From Phytoseiulus persimilis (lineage: Eukaryota > Arthropoda > Arachnida > Mesostigmata > Phytoseiidae), in the NCBI GenBank assembly GCA_037576195.1, contig JAQZDE010000023.1, forward strand, positions 61,001 through 125,000: a stretch of 64,000 nucleotides of DNA. The letters run 5' to 3'. The notes below the pieces were generated by a model. It ran no database searches, was not told the DNA's origin, and saw only the letters and a list, made by a program, of their open reading frames with translations. This document shows, in pieces, positions 63,155 to 64,000 of the stretch (position 1 is its first letter; every line of letters begins with the position of its first letter). Both the position numbers and the translations under genes were made by a program.

Positions 63155-64000
63155 CCGGCCACGGCGGCGGCAAGCCGAGGATAATCAACGTGCGACTTGA
63201 ACAGACACAACGACGGCGCGGCGGCGGCGTCCGAGCTGCGATAGACGCCGCGAAGAAACTGTTCTTCTGGCTTGACTGAGCGCTAATGAGGTTAGCACGG
63301 GCGGCTTGGGTGGGGTCGGCGACTTCCGTTCTGGGATTTGGCTTCGCTCCTTCGGTGTTTGCGTCGGATTTGCGTAACAAACAGCTGTACGGAGAAGACT
63401 TGCGTGTACCTGCGCAATCGGCATCCGGACGTCTGTCTGAGCCCAACAGCTGCAGAACGATTCGGGTGGTTTGTTGCACAGTTAGTTTGACAGAATAGAC
63501 GGAGGAGCGTTGCCATAGGGGCTTGCAGTCATGGCGCCGTCCGTTGGAAGCAGCAGTCATCGACCTCGGAAGTCGTTTCGTGACCAGCATCCGCTGTAAC
63601 TTCGACGGCCGACTGCTCTGAGGTCCGGCCCGGAAATTTTTTACCGCGGAAAACTCCGGCGCAACTTGAAAATGCCCCGCGTTTGTAGGACTTATTCTTC
63701 TTCAACCGACGTTCAGTAACGGTGACTACGTAGCAGCACGTTCGGATGAACAGATGATGAATGAGATCGGAACCGGATAATGGAACGAGAATTAATTTCC
63801 GGAGAAATGTAACACTTTCAAACGTTCGAAGCATCTTTGTCGTATGAAGTACGGTTCTTCAATATGATCCCTAAATATGCCTTCGATTGGGTTCGAATTG
63901 GGATTCAGTCGTCGCCTACGATTCAGGATCCGCAGGTCGGGAGGCTCGTTGGATACAGTAAAGACGACGATTCGGATCCTTGAATTCTGTTCGGCCAGCG

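Larger units (their letters stand above)
47692..64000. other. 16-kb region without recognised conserved coding sequence
   Basis: GC-rich, with many microsatellites and scattered short open frames on both strands. It may be one long intron following the donor at 47691. Candidates noted inside are the recursive splice site at 57083, a 45-codon ATG frame at 55697-55834, a 91-codon ATG frame at 61455-61730 and the signal-peptide ORF at 62969. The 265-codon minus frame at 62793-63590 is low-complexity and overlaps the latter. Confidence 0.4.

Noticed and set aside
62793..63590. 265-codon minus-strand open frame
   Set aside because: It is Arg/Ser/Pro-rich low complexity, shows no domain, and lies antisense to a better candidate with a signal peptide in GC-rich DNA where long chance frames are expected.

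Overview
The window is nuclear DNA from a compact animal genome, most likely an arthropod. A parasitiform mite is my best guess, but nothing in the sequence proves it. The evidence is spliced genes with short GT-AG introns (often GTGAGT ... TTTCAG), AATAAA-type poly(A) signals, and orthologues of animal nuclear, proteasome and mitochondrial proteins. There are no operons, ribosome binding sites, rRNA genes or CRISPR arrays, and I found no convincing tRNA gene.

The first 29 kb are gene-dense and hold eight genes: an intronless mitochondrial HIBCH (794-1897, +); an eleven-finger C2H2 protein (3282-4691, +); an intronless extended SDR reductase (5743-6816, -); THOC6 (10506-11734, + , 3 exons); the proteasome ATPase Rpt2/PSMC1 (12887-14867, +, 3 exons, the first holding only the ATG); a UBA plus peptidyl-tRNA hydrolase 2 protein (15415-16649, -, 4 exons); Mediator subunit MED17 (20214-22850, +, 7 exons); and the box C/D snoRNP factor BCD1/ZNHIT6 (26620-29278, +, 5 exons). 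Exon boundaries were worked out by hand from splice sites, reading phase and similarity to the known families, and each spliced frame closes at a stop. Apart from the zinc-finger protein and the SDR these are housekeeping genes: mRNA transcription and export (MED17, THOC6), snoRNP assembly (BCD1), protein turnover and translation quality control (PSMC1, PTH2), and valine catabolism (HIBCH). They are neighbours but do not form one pathway.

The gaps between these genes carry mobile DNA: a hAT-like MITE with a perfect 8-bp target duplication (18535-18822); two copies of a very short retroposon-like element (8625-8711, with a perfect 16-bp duplication, and 28732-28837); a diverged ~187-bp inverted repeat pair (24160-25058); tandem repeats inside BCD1 intron 4; and an intronless, stop-interrupted ORF that may be a degenerate copy of the BCD1 C-terminus (23017-23487).

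From 29.3 kb to the end (about 35 kb) there is no recognisable conserved gene. A protein-like open frame ending in a strong donor (47280-47691) may be the first coding exon of a large gene. If so, more than 16 kb of intron follows, and that stretch contains a textbook-like candidate recursive splice site (57083|57084). A short ORF with a strong signal peptide lies at 62969-63154. The last 18 kb are rich in microsatellites.
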